From NCBI GenBank assembly GCA_947630005.1, contig CANRGB010000007.1, positions 1-46,626 on the forward strand: a DNA stretch of 46,626 bases, in the 5' to 3' direction. Below, piece by piece: positions 16,363-24,538 of the stretch; within the stretch, counting starts at the first letter, position 1, and every line of letters begins with the position of its first letter. The DNA is from an uncultured Lachnospiraceae bacterium (GTDB lineage: Bacteria; Bacillota; Clostridia; Lachnospirales; Lachnospiraceae). Made by a program: the position numbers and the translations under genes. A model generated the notes under the pieces. The model saw only the letters and a list, made by a program, of their open reading frames with translations. It did not search any database and was not told the origin of the DNA.

Positions 16363-16462
16363 GCGAACTGTAATCATACTATATTACTGTTCACTCTCCT
16401 GCGCTCCGTAAACGCAGCAGCGCTTCGCGGAACAGCGCATGTGTGAACAGTAACCATACTAT
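16363..16462. repeat. Dispersed inverted-repeat element, copy 1
   Basis: TTACTGTTCAC (16384-16394) and its exact inverse GTGAACAGTAA (16443-16453) enclose 48 bases. On the outside, 16363-16382 and 16443-16462 are also direct repeats (17 of 20 identical, ending CATACTAT). A second, shorter copy of the same design is at 35165-35223. The rest of the 16204-16727 gap holds a GCCCGC/GCGGGC hairpin near 16257, an AT-rich stretch at 16556-16604 and the symporter terminator, but no gene. Confidence 0.7.
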
Positions 16463-16601
16463 CACTTATATCAGACATTTCCAGCAGATTCCGCTTGACA
16501 AACACACTCAAGCACATCTTGATGTTAGCAAAAGAACACGCAATAAGCAATACGTTTCTTATATTATTAATACAATATTAAAAATATCGTTATATGCTGA
16601 T

Positions 16602-16654
16602 AAAAACCGCCGGGAATCAGACTTCTTTTGCTCTTCATCCGACTCTCCGGCGGC
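16602..16654 (-). terminator. Terminator of the AGCS symporter gene
   Basis: On the minus strand GCCGCCGG pairs with CCGGCGG across a long internal loop and is followed by TTTTTATC, about 75 bases after the symporter stop. Confidence 0.75.
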
Positions 16655-16727
16655 ATATCCGTTCTATATAATAATCTTCTTCTGCGGCCTGCTGTTCCAT
16701 GTCCAGGCTTCAGAAGCGTCCGAAAGA

Positions 16728-18221
16728 TCAGTCGCTCTCGTCAAGACCTTTCTCCTCTTCCTTCTGAATCTCCGGGAACGCGGAGAGCATCGGCTTCACC
16801 TTGCTGTCATGCTTGATCTTCCGCGCGACATAGTTCGCGGTGATCTTATAGACAATCGGCGAGAGTGAGAGGACGCCGATCAGGTTGGGGATCGCCATCA
16901 GCCCGTTGAACGTATCCGACAGGCTCCATGCGAGATCGAGCTGCATCACCGCACCGATCGCGATGAACACGATAAAGATCACGCGGTAAATGATCGTCGC
17001 GCTCGTTCCGAACAGATACTCAAACGCCTTCGTCCCGTAATGGCTCCAGCCAAGTACAGTCGAGAACGCGAACAGCAGGATCGCAATCGCGATGAACATC
17101 GGGCCGATCTTGCCGAACACCGTCGCGAACGCCTGCCCCACGAGAGCGGAATCTTCCGCCGTGCTCAGGACAGCGCCTGTCTCAAGATCCACAAGACCGG
17201 AAGAAAGCACCGTGAACGCGGTCAGGCTGCAGACTACGATCGTATCCGCAAATACCTCGAAAATTCCCCACATACCCTGACGGACCGGCTCCTTTACGTT
17301 GGAGCTGGAATGTACCATAACGGAGGAACCAAGACCTGCCTCGTTCGAGAAGACGCCTCGTTTCATACCCCAGACAACCGCCATCTTCACACCGGAACCG
17401 ACGATACCGCCGCCGACAGCCTTCAGCGCGAACGCGCCTTTGAAGATTGCGCCAAACACCGCGCCGAACTGATCAATGTTTACGATACAGACGACAAGCG
17501 CGCCGATGATATAGATAATCGCCATGAACGGCACAAGCTTCTCCGCCACAGCCGCGATTCTCTTGATGCCGCCGATGACCACAAGACCCGCGAGTATCAT
17601 CAGAACAACGCCTGTCACCATCTTCGGAATGCCGAACGCCGACAGCATATTGCCTGAGATGGAGTTGATCTGGCTCATGTTGCCGATACCGAACGACGCC
17701 AGCAGACAGAAAATGGAGAACAGAACCGCCAGCACCGCGCCGATCGTCTTGCAGCCCGGCTTGGAACCAAGACCGTCGCGCAGATAGTACATCGCGCCTC
17801 CGCTCCACTCGCCGCGCTCATTTTTCCTGCGGTAGAAGATACCGAGCACATTCTCAGAATAGTTCGTCATCATACCGAAGAACGCCACGATCCACATCCA
17901 GAAGATCGCGCCCGGGCCTCCGGAGATCAGAGCCGTCGCGACGCCGACGATGTTTCCGGTTCCGATCGTCGCCGCCAGCGCCGTACACAGCGACTGGAAC
18001 TGCGTAATCGTGTGATCATCCCGACCCGTATGCTTCGTGATATGTTTGTCTGTGAAAATGCTGCCGAACGTGTGCTTCATCCAGAAGCCGAAATGCGTGA
18101 GCTGGAACACCTTCGTCAGGCATGTCATCAGGATGCCCGTACCGACCAGCAGCACCAGCATCGGAAGTCCCCACACGAAATTATTGATCGCCGAGTTTAC
18201 ATTGGTGATAAATTCAATCAT
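16728..18221 (-). CDS. Sodium:alanine/glycine symporter, AGCS family
   Basis: A 497-residue transporter with about eleven helices that imports alanine or glycine with sodium. Family landmarks are GLPMLVLLVGTGILMT near the N-terminus, ALAATIGTGNIVGVATAL, GPGAIFWMWIVAFFGM, KRGVFSNEAGLGSSVMVH and FSTVLGWSHYGTKAFEYLFG. The ATG at 18221 is taken because GAGGAGG stands seven bases upstream; codons further up belong to the leader. The C-terminus is a short charged cytosolic tail (EIQKEEEKGLDESD). It has its own promoter and a roughly 200-base structured leader. Confidence 0.96.
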   Translation of the reverse strand: MIEFITNVNSAINNFVWGLPMLVLLVGTGILMTCLTKVFQLTHFGFWMKHTFGSIFTDKHITKHTGRDDHTITQFQSLCTALAATIGTGNIVGVATALISGGPGAIFWMWIVAFFGMMTNYSENVLGIFYRRKNERGEWSGGAMYYLRDGLGSKPGCKTIGAVLAVLFSIFCLLASFGIGNMSQINSISGNMLSAFGIPKMVTGVVLMILAGLVVIGGIKRIAAVAEKLVPFMAIIYIIGALVVCIVNIDQFGAVFGAIFKGAFALKAVGGGIVGSGVKMAVVWGMKRGVFSNEAGLGSSVMVHSSSNVKEPVRQGMWGIFEVFADTIVVCSLTAFTVLSSGLVDLETGAVLSTAEDSALVGQAFATVFGKIGPMFIAIAILLFAFSTVLGWSHYGTKAFEYLFGTSATIIYRVIFIVFIAIGAVMQLDLAWSLSDTFNGLMAIPNLIGVLSLSPIVYKITANYVARKIKHDSKVKPMLSAFPEIQKEEEKGLDESD

Positions 18222-18428
18222 ATAATTTCCTCCTCTTTTTTCTCGCCGGCAAACCCCGCTTTCCTCTGCTGAAACCTCGGGCAGATTCCGGGCGCCAGAA
18301 CTGCCCGTCTGCGGCCGTCCGAAACAGAAACGCTGAATTTTACAGCAATACATTATCGTACTAAAGCGTTTTTGCCAGTAAATAAGGAACAAAAACAGCT
18401 CCAAGGAGCCGCTTTGTTCCTTACAGTC
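18222..18428 (-). promoter_or_regulatory. Structured 5' leader of the AGCS symporter
   Basis: From the predicted start near 18428 the transcript runs about 200 bases before the gene. It opens with a strong hairpin (18422-18384: AAGGAACAAAG ... TTTGTTCCTT with an inner GCTCC/GGAGC) and later has a GGGCAG/CTGCCC hairpin (18306-18279). AGCS genes are often under glycine riboswitches, but I do not see the conserved glycine-aptamer core, so the element is of unknown type. No alternative gene fits. Confidence 0.5.
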
Positions 18429-18434
18429 AGCATA

Positions 18435-18463
18435 ACTATATCACAAAATTTTACAAAATACAA
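18435..18463 (-). promoter_or_regulatory. Promoter of the AGCS symporter
   Basis: On the minus strand TTGTAT (18463-18458) and TATAGT (18440-18435) are 17 bases apart in an AT-rich stretch. Confidence 0.7.
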
Positions 18464-18621
18464 AAACTTTTTTTACTTTATGCAGAAAAGCATTCATTTT
18501 CAGCTAGTTTTCACAGAATGTCCGGCCTGATCCGTGAGAAAATTGTGCGGATTATATACAAAACGGGAGGCAATATCCGTTTTTCCGGGCGTTTCCCGGC
18601 AGTTTCGCACCGGCAGAGAGG

Positions 18622-19548
18622 TCAGTCTTTCGTCCGATACGCAATCCGGCCGCCCTTTCGCACCGGGACTTCTCCGTTCTCGTCCCGCGCTTCGTACAGC
18701 CGCCTGCTGATCCTGACGCTCCCTTTCGGAAGAAGCAGAAGGATCGTCGACCCGCCAAATTCAAAATACCCTTTTTCGTCCCCGGCGCGCACGCGGCCGG
18801 AATTTCCCGGCTCCTGCCCCGGTTCCCGCAGCCCGGATTCTTTGTCTCTGAAGTCCGTGTCACCGTTTCTCTGCCCCGGTTTCATCCCTGGCGCTTTCTG
18901 GCAGCTCAGATTTGTGATTTTCCCGACCATCAAGGCCCCGATCTCCATCTGCACAATCTTTCCAAACTCTTCCGACCGGAGCACCTCATACTCCCGGCTG
19001 TTCTGCGCGTACACAGGAACCGTCCGCGCCGCGACCGGGCGGACACAGTGCAGCACACCGTCAATCTTTCTGTGACAGAGAACCTGCCCCGACGCGGCGT
19101 AACCGTATCTGTGGTAGTTAGCCGGGGTCAGACGGAAGACAAGCGCCGTGCCGTCCTCAAACTCCGCCGCCAGTTCTTTATCACCCAGCAGATCCTCCAA
19201 AGAAAATCTCGTATGCTTGATATCAAATATTTTATTCTTCCGGATTCTGATAAATGACAGAAATCCATCACACGGGCTGATCAGCCATCCCGGCTGCGGG
19301 CAGAATTCTTCTTCTGTCCGTTTTCTCGTAAAAAAGGAATTAAAAGACGGAAATCCCCCCGCAGGGATTTCCACGCCGTTCATATCGATCTTATTTCTGC
19401 GTATGTAATAAGATACAAACCGCCGCGAGATCCCGGAATCAAGAACCATCCCGGCCAGCCTGGAAATTTCCGGGCGAACCAGCAGCTTCAGAAGCATCCT
19501 TCCCGGTATCGTCCGGTACAAAAAACGAAGCGTCAGCGAATCTTTCAT
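18622..19548 (-). CDS. psd: Phosphatidylserine decarboxylase with an internal insertion
   Basis: A 308-residue membrane-associated enzyme that converts phosphatidylserine to phosphatidylethanolamine. It shows FPSFNSFFTR, SPCDG (Asp94), TPANYHRYGY (His146), QMEIGALMVGKI and the self-cleavage site FGGSTILLL, where Gly266-Ser267 would give the pyruvoyl group. Between VGKITN and GYFEFGGS about 40 extra hydrophilic residues (about 215-255, rich in Gly, Glu, Arg, Pro) replace the usual short loop. The ATG at 19548 has GGAGG seven bases upstream; a GTG one codon earlier is possible. It is the last gene of the phospholipid operon, 15 bases after pssA. Confidence 0.93.
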   Translation of the reverse strand: MKDSLTLRFLYRTIPGRMLLKLLVRPEISRLAGMVLDSGISRRFVSYYIRRNKIDMNGVEIPAGGFPSFNSFFTRKRTEEEFCPQPGWLISPCDGFLSFIRIRKNKIFDIKHTRFSLEDLLGDKELAAEFEDGTALVFRLTPANYHRYGYAASGQVLCHRKIDGVLHCVRPVAARTVPVYAQNSREYEVLRSEEFGKIVQMEIGALMVGKITNLSCQKAPGMKPGQRNGDTDFRDKESGLREPGQEPGNSGRVRAGDEKGYFEFGGSTILLLLPKGSVRISRRLYEARDENGEVPVRKGGRIAYRTKD

Positions 19549-19563
19549 CACAGAACCTCCGCG

Positions 19564-20175
19564 TCAGTCCCCGTGGCGCAGAAGCGCCAGCACGACCACG
19601 CACAGTCTCCCGGCCATGTCCGGTTTTCTGATCCTGACCGGCAGAAGAAATCCCGTCCCCATGACCAGCAGAAGCATCGGGAACCAGAGCATGCTCCTGC
19701 AGACCCCATACGCATGAAGCGCGTAGACAAGCGGCAGCATGACGGCGATCGTCGTCACCGGAAGTCCCAGATAACTCTTCCTCTTTTCGGTCGTCTCCTT
19801 CTGTCTGTCCTCCTCCAGCACATTGAAATATGCCAGACGTATCAAAGCGCAGAGAACATACAGTCCGGCGACGATCTCAACCGGAATGGTCCCGCCTGAA
19901 ATGATACAGACAAAGATTCCGGGAAGAACGCCGAAGCTGATCAGGTCGCTCAGGGAGTCGATCTGTATCCCGAAACGTTTCTCCCTGTCGTCCCGCTCTT
20001 TCGTGGAGGCAACCGCGCCGTCGAACATATCGCAGACTCCCGCAAGTATCAGGAAGAGGACGGCGCCTCTGTAATCCTGCGCGACCGCACGGAGTATGCC
20101 GGCGAAAGCGCTGACCATTCCGCAGTAGGTCAGTATAACCGTATAATCATAATATCCAAGAGGTTTTCTGTTCAT
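19564..20175 (-). CDS. pssA: CDP-diacylglycerol--serine O-phosphatidyltransferase
   Basis: A 203-residue membrane enzyme that makes phosphatidylserine from CDP-diacylglycerol and serine. The CDP-alcohol phosphatidyltransferase motif is clear: DGAVASTKERDD then GIQIDSLSD, that is, D-G-x2-A-x-(insert)-G-x3-D-x3-D; the canonical A-R is read here as A-S, and the spacing to the Gly follows the type II PssA form. Six hydrophobic helices follow. GGGAGACAG lies upstream of the ATG. It is 16 bases after the PAP2-VTT gene and feeds the adjacent decarboxylase, so this operon should supply phosphatidylethanolamine. Confidence 0.92.
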   Translation of the reverse strand: MNRKPLGYYDYTVILTYCGMVSAFAGILRAVAQDYRGAVLFLILAGVCDMFDGAVASTKERDDREKRFGIQIDSLSDLISFGVLPGIFVCIISGGTIPVEIVAGLYVLCALIRLAYFNVLEEDRQKETTEKRKSYLGLPVTTIAVMLPLVYALHAYGVCRSMLWFPMLLLVMGTGFLLPVRIRKPDMAGRLCVVVLALLRHGD

Positions 20176-20191
20176 AACTGTCTCCCTTTTC

Positions 20192-21472
20192 TTATTTTAT
20201 TAATCCGAACGCGGCGCAGTATGCCAGGATGCACCAGGGCTTCCCCAACAGTATGATCCAGACAAATTTCCTGCCTTTCATCTCTATAAGCCCTGAAAAA
20301 TAACATAAAAAATCATCCGGGAACAGCGGCAGCAGCGTTGACACAAACAGCAGGACGTCATACGACCTGCTTTTTTTGATCTTTCTGCTCCATTTCTCAT
20401 ACTGTTTTCGCGAAAACATGGTAAGTATAATATCCGTCCCGTATTTTCGTCCCAGGCAGTAGGCGATAAGAGAACCCGCGCTGATTCCGATGTAGCTGCA
20501 CAGAAAGCCGCCCCACCAGCCGAACATGAGCGCACCTGCCGCACAGCCAAACAAACCCGGCAGCACCGGGACGACCACCTGAATGATCTGAAACAGAGTC
20601 AGCGCAAGCGGCGCGAACACACCGAATCCCTTCATATAATCCTGCAGCGCTTCAACCGAATCGAATTTTTGATTTACACATAATCTTATCACAATTGCGG
20701 CGGCCAGAACAATCCCCGCCGCGGTCCATATTCTGATTTTTTTAGTGTCTAATCCTGTCATCATCCTCCTGTTTCTATATTTATTCCTGGTTTCATGCAT
20801 CAGATTTCTTCTCTCATCCCGCACGGCGCGGGACATTATTCTCTCATACGTTTTCGCGAAGCCGCTTCTTTTTACAAAGAAATAACCCGCCTCCGCAAGC
20901 GCCGTTCCGCTGAGAACGTCAATCAGTACATGCTGCTTTGTCGTGAGTGTCGATACGCACACCATCAGGGCAAACACCAGTGAGAAGCATTTGTACCAGC
21001 CTGGAACGGCCGCGTTCTTCCGGACTGCAATAAAACAGAGCCAGCTTGTCAGGCAGTGGATCGACGGGAACAGATTATCCGCGGCGTCCAGCCGGTACAC
21101 CAGACGCATGAGTCTATGCCAGATCGTACTTCCCTCCACCGCGGGACGCAGGACGGTCGTGGGGACAGCGAGAAAGCAGACCAGACAGACCAGCTTCGCA
21201 AAGAGATCCGCGCCAAGGAAGCAAAACGCCTCCTCTGTTTCCTGCCGGCAGCCAAGCACATAATTCACGATCCAGAACAGATAGCAGCCCAGATATATGG
21301 CGACGGTCCACGGCACAAACGGAATCCCCGCATCCGGCCGGACGGAAAGATTGTAATGAACCCTGCCCGCGGTAAACAGCCTGGAGCCGTTATAAACAAG
21401 AAAATTACAGACAAGCGTCAAAATCAGCGGCAGCCTCATGCCGCGGGGCACAATTCCTTCTCTCTTTCTCAT
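20192..21472 (-). CDS. PAP2 phosphatase fused to a VTT/DedA-like domain
   Basis: A 426-residue membrane protein with two domains usually found apart. The N-terminal half is a PAP2-type lipid phosphatase: a C1-like KLVCLVCFLAVPTTVLRP, C2 NLFPSIHCLTSW and C3 STLTTKQHVLIDVLSG with its His and Asp. The C-terminal part (about residues 260-426) is a VTT domain (TVP38/TMEM64/DedA type), seen in QVVVPVLPGLFGCAAGALMF, GISAGSLIAYCLGRKYG and STLLPLFPDDFLCYFSGL, a fold tied to lipid scrambling. The ATG at 21472 has GGGAG upstream; the frame extends to 21598 without one. As first gene before pssA and psd it probably acts on phosphatidate-type lipids or moves lipids across the membrane. Confidence 0.88.
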   Translation of the reverse strand: MRKREGIVPRGMRLPLILTLVCNFLVYNGSRLFTAGRVHYNLSVRPDAGIPFVPWTVAIYLGCYLFWIVNYVLGCRQETEEAFCFLGADLFAKLVCLVCFLAVPTTVLRPAVEGSTIWHRLMRLVYRLDAADNLFPSIHCLTSWLCFIAVRKNAAVPGWYKCFSLVFALMVCVSTLTTKQHVLIDVLSGTALAEAGYFFVKRSGFAKTYERIMSRAVRDERRNLMHETRNKYRNRRMMTGLDTKKIRIWTAAGIVLAAAIVIRLCVNQKFDSVEALQDYMKGFGVFAPLALTLFQIIQVVVPVLPGLFGCAAGALMFGWWGGFLCSYIGISAGSLIAYCLGRKYGTDIILTMFSRKQYEKWSRKIKKSRSYDVLLFVSTLLPLFPDDFLCYFSGLIEMKGRKFVWIILLGKPWCILAYCAAFGLIK

Positions 21473-21703
21473 GGTTCTGCTCCCTGGGCTCCGACAGGCC
21501 CGCTCTGGTCCGCACCATAATTCCAGGGCGCGGCCGCCTCTTACCCGGACGCACGGTCCGGCTTCACGCTCAGAGCGGGAAAATCCCTGCGTTCTCATTG
21601 AAATATCTCTATAAGTATAGGGGAATTTCCCCGGCAGGTCTTAAACATTTTCTTAATATTTTCCCGGTTCCCGCAATTTTTTATCATCCTGCGCGGTCGC
21701 CGG

Positions 21704-21728
21704 AAAAAAAGGCCCTTCCAGGCCTTTT
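21704..21728 (-). terminator. Intrinsic terminator after the PucR gene
   Basis: On the minus strand AAAAGGCC-TGGAA-GGGCCTTTTTTT forms a tight hairpin with a U-tract that begins right at the pucR stop codon. The complementary strand is followed by AAAA and TTTT tracts as well, but no plus-strand gene needs it. Confidence 0.88.
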
Positions 21729-23254
21729 CATAATTTTTCCCGTTCCAGCAGACGGAACGATAAATTCAGGTACAGCAGTTCTTCCGTGTCGTCAAGATCC
21801 GACTCAAGGATCTCTTTAATTTTCTCAAGCCGGTATAGAAAAGTACTCCGGTGAATATACAGCTCCTTGGCCGTCCTGACCGCGTTCTGCTGCTGATCGA
21901 GATACGTCCGGAGCGTCTTCATATATTCCGTCCCGTGCTCCTGATCCATCTTCCGCAGCACAAGCAGCTTCTCATGGCAGAGCATGGAGCCCGGAAGCTT
22001 TCTTGTGATCTGTTCCAGAATATAAGTCATCGTGATCTGATTGAAATGGTGAATCCACAGATACGGATTCCGGCGGCTTCCGACGTCGAGCGCCAGACAG
22101 GACTGCACATACTGGCGCCGCAGCCCCGCATGCCCCTCCATGACGCGGCTGTAGCCGGCTTTTAAATAGCTGTCGCGGATAAACGGCTTGAGCTGCGAAG
22201 TAATCTCATCAAGCGGCAGTCCCGTCACTGTCAGATTCAGAAAATTGACGATGTCCCCCTCATACGTAAAGCTGCTGCATCCCCCGTACTTTTCTTCCAT
22301 AAAATTGCAGATGGAATTTGTCGGAAGATTCCGCCGGTCAAGGTACGTCATCTGATAGACCAGACAGAGATACTGGTGCTCCCTCTGCCAGCCCATCGAG
22401 GTGAGATAGCTGCTGGCCTCCATATAATCCAGCGTCCTGTCGGAGAGGATCTTCCGGAGGATCTTGTGGAGATTCTCGTCGCGCCGTCCCCCGCGCCCTT
22501 CTTTGTTCTGCAGTACATACCTGATATTTTCCCCGAGGATCTCCAGAAGGTCCCCGTCGGCGTACGTCAGCTGCTTCCTGTATTCCACAAGGCAGAGGCA
22601 GTGCGTCATCTCTCCGCCCTTTCTGATATTCCAGTTCAGTGAGCGGAAGCCCGTAATATAATCCGGCCCCCAGTAGCATCCGGCGCTCTGGCGCTTTTCT
22701 TCATACTGCGCGTCCTGAAAGATCGCGTTGACATACTCCATATGTTCCCGCTCCGATTCCAGAAACGGATACCGTTCGGCCATGAGATCCGTGCCGGCCT
22801 GCGCTTCGATTGTCAGATCATGTCCGAGAAAAAGAACCAGCGGATTTCCCAGCACCGGATACGAGGCCTCCAGCATATCCTCCGCGGTTCCCGCGCCGGA
22901 GCGGAGTTCGATCAGCTTCCGCTCCCATTCCCCGTAAAACCGGAACGCGCGCACCAGCGCGTTTAAAACTTCGAAAAGATTCTCCTTTTCTTCCAGTACG
23001 ATCACGGCGCCGCGCAGGGGGAGTCTCTCCTGCCTGCCGCCGCAGAAAATAAAAAGCGTCTGTTCCGGCAGTTCCCTGTCCTCAGGAAACGTATCGGAAC
23101 CGCCGGTCAGATAGACCCAGCCTTTCTCCGGACGTTTTTCCGGTTCATATAAAAGAGGCCCCTGCACCAGGCCCGAGCTTCCGATACGCTCTGTCCTCTC
23201 CACCTCAAAACGTTCCTGCAGATACGCCAGCAGAACCCGGTCCGTCAGCTTCAC
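21728..23254 (-). CDS. PucR-family transcriptional regulator
   Basis: A 508-residue regulator whose last 60 residues are the PucR/CdaR-type helix-turn-helix (LRTYLDQQQNAVRTAKELYI, then HRSTFLYRLEKIKEILE). The long N-terminal part is a likely sensory region with no motif I can name. It starts at a GTG (23254) with GGAGGGATTC six bases upstream, 50 bases inside the end of the corrinoid-protein gene, so the two are translationally coupled. Being the last gene of the RACo/DUF2284/corrinoid operon, it probably controls that operon in response to the methyl donor or another substrate. Confidence 0.88.
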   Translation of the reverse strand: MKLTDRVLLAYLQERFEVERTERIGSSGLVQGPLLYEPEKRPEKGWVYLTGGSDTFPEDRELPEQTLFIFCGGRQERLPLRGAVIVLEEKENLFEVLNALVRAFRFYGEWERKLIELRSGAGTAEDMLEASYPVLGNPLVLFLGHDLTIEAQAGTDLMAERYPFLESEREHMEYVNAIFQDAQYEEKRQSAGCYWGPDYITGFRSLNWNIRKGGEMTHCLCLVEYRKQLTYADGDLLEILGENIRYVLQNKEGRGGRRDENLHKILRKILSDRTLDYMEASSYLTSMGWQREHQYLCLVYQMTYLDRRNLPTNSICNFMEEKYGGCSSFTYEGDIVNFLNLTVTGLPLDEITSQLKPFIRDSYLKAGYSRVMEGHAGLRRQYVQSCLALDVGSRRNPYLWIHHFNQITMTYILEQITRKLPGSMLCHEKLLVLRKMDQEHGTEYMKTLRTYLDQQQNAVRTAKELYIHRSTFLYRLEKIKEILESDLDDTEELLYLNLSFRLLEREKL

Positions 23255-23906
23255 CTGAATCCCTCCGTTTTTCCATCACGAACTTTTTCGCCACCTCCGC
23301 GGCGTCCACCGCGTTCTCCGTATAGGCGTCCGCGCCGATCTCATCCGCGAACTTCTGCGTGATGCAGCCGCCGCCGACCATGATCTTCAGCCTTCTCTCT
23401 TTGTCCATTTTCCGCAGCGCCTTTACAATACCGCGCATCTCCGGAGCCGATGTGGTCAGAAGTGAGGAAATGCACACAACCGATGCCTCCGGGTTCTCCC
23501 GGACCGCTTTCTGGAACTGCTTCTCCGAGATATCCACCCCGAGATCGATGACGCGAAAACCCGCGCAGCGGAACATGATCGCGACCATATTTTTCCCCAC
23601 GTCATGGAGATCCCCCTCCACGGTCCCCAGGATCGCCGTTCCGATGCAGGGAAGATTTTCTCTGCGCATATACGGTTCCAGGATATTCAGCCCTTTCTGC
23701 ATCCCGCGGGCCGCGGACAGGATCCGCGGAATATCCGCTTCCCCGTTCCGAAAATCATTCCCCGCGCTGCGCATGGCGGGGATCATTCCCGCTGAAAGAA
23801 TCTCCTGCGGATCCATCTTCTCCTCCAGCGCCCGGCGGATCAAAGCTTCCGTGTCTTTTATCCGGCCGTTTTCAATGGAATACCGGAGTTCCTCCAATAC
23901 AGGCAT
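23205..23906 (-). CDS. Corrinoid (B12-binding) methyl-carrier protein
   Basis: A 233-residue protein of the MtbC/MttC/MtaC type, which carries a methyl group on a cobalamin between two methyltransferases. The N-terminal helical cap (residues 1-90: EELRYSIENGRIKDTEALIR, then MIPAMRSAGNDFRNGEADIP) is followed by the B12 motif EGDLHDVGKNMVAIMF (D-x-H-x-x-G, cobalt-ligand His) and the Rossmann end VGGGCITQKFADEIGADAYT. The ATG at 23906 has AGAGGTGAGGAA upstream. No substrate-specific methyltransferase is visible within the window, so its methyl donor is unknown. The C-terminal tail is antisense-free but overlaps the PucR start. Confidence 0.93.
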   Translation of the reverse strand: MPVLEELRYSIENGRIKDTEALIRRALEEKMDPQEILSAGMIPAMRSAGNDFRNGEADIPRILSAARGMQKGLNILEPYMRRENLPCIGTAILGTVEGDLHDVGKNMVAIMFRCAGFRVIDLGVDISEKQFQKAVRENPEASVVCISSLLTTSAPEMRGIVKALRKMDKERRLKIMVGGGCITQKFADEIGADAYTENAVDAAEVAKKFVMEKRRDSGEADGPGSAGVSAGTF

Positions 23907-23959
23907 TTCCTCACCTCTTGCATCTTTTTTCTCTTTTGCTTTAACCCCTGTCATACCTC

Positions 23960-24499
23960 TTATTCCAGCAGGAAACAGGCCGTATACGCGATCGTACACG
24001 GACCGTGATAATAACTCATCCCGTTTGCGGTACAGACCTCCGTCACCAGCATTCCGTAAGCCTCCATCGACGCGAACATATCATCCGGAAATCTGCAGGG
24101 AGCGTCCGGATACGCACACTCTCTGCACCGGGTACAGCAGCCGCTCCCGATCGAGAGCATCCCCGGAAACTGCTTGTGAAGAACTTCCCGCATCCGCTGA
24201 AAATTCTCCTTGTGGAGCGCTTCCGTCTCCATCATGGCTTCTCCGTCCAGTTCGTCCTCAAGCTCTCCCACTGTCTGCACGAGAATACCGGAAGTATACC
24301 GGCGCACACGCGCCTCGCATTCCTCCAGCGTTCCGGCCCCCGGCGGGCAGCTCCACCGTTTTCCGTACATATGGCAGGTATTTTTCTCGCACATCTCCCG
24401 CACTTCCGGAAGCACGCGGATCGTGGCCGCGTCAAGCGGAGCAATGTGCGTAAAACCGCATTCTTTTCCAATGCGTTCCAGTTCCTGATAATCAAGCAT
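23960..24499 (-). CDS. DUF2284 cysteine-rich metal-binding protein
   Basis: A 179-residue protein of the DUF2284 family (predicted metal-binding). Cysteines cluster in the N-terminal part (CEKNTCHMYGKRWSCPPG) and in a C-terminal block (GSGCCTRCRECAYPDAPCRF), as expected for one or more Fe-S or zinc sites. It lies between the corrinoid activator and the corrinoid protein genes, so it probably helps in corrinoid reduction, methyl transfer or cofactor handling; the exact role is unknown. AAAGGAG stands before the ATG. Confidence 0.88.
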   Translation of the reverse strand: MLDYQELERIGKECGFTHIAPLDAATIRVLPEVREMCEKNTCHMYGKRWSCPPGAGTLEECEARVRRYTSGILVQTVGELEDELDGEAMMETEALHKENFQRMREVLHKQFPGMLSIGSGCCTRCRECAYPDAPCRFPDDMFASMEAYGMLVTEVCTANGMSYYHGPCTIAYTACFLLE

Positions 24500-24538
24500 A
24501 CCGCGCTGTCTCTCCTTTCCCGATCTTTTCCCGATCCC

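Noticed and set aside
16443-16868. Plus-strand frame of 141 codons between the XRE-HD gene and the symporter
   Set aside because: It starts inside the inverted-repeat element, crosses the symporter terminator and ends inside the symporter gene; no ribosome site.
18222-18428. Glycine riboswitch in front of the AGCS symporter
   Set aside because: The conserved glycine-aptamer core was looked for on the minus strand and not found; only unrelated hairpins are present.
18560-18583. Terminator after psd (AAAACGG/CCGTTTT)
   Set aside because: The stem is short with a long loop and the U-tract is weak; kept only as a possibility and not listed.
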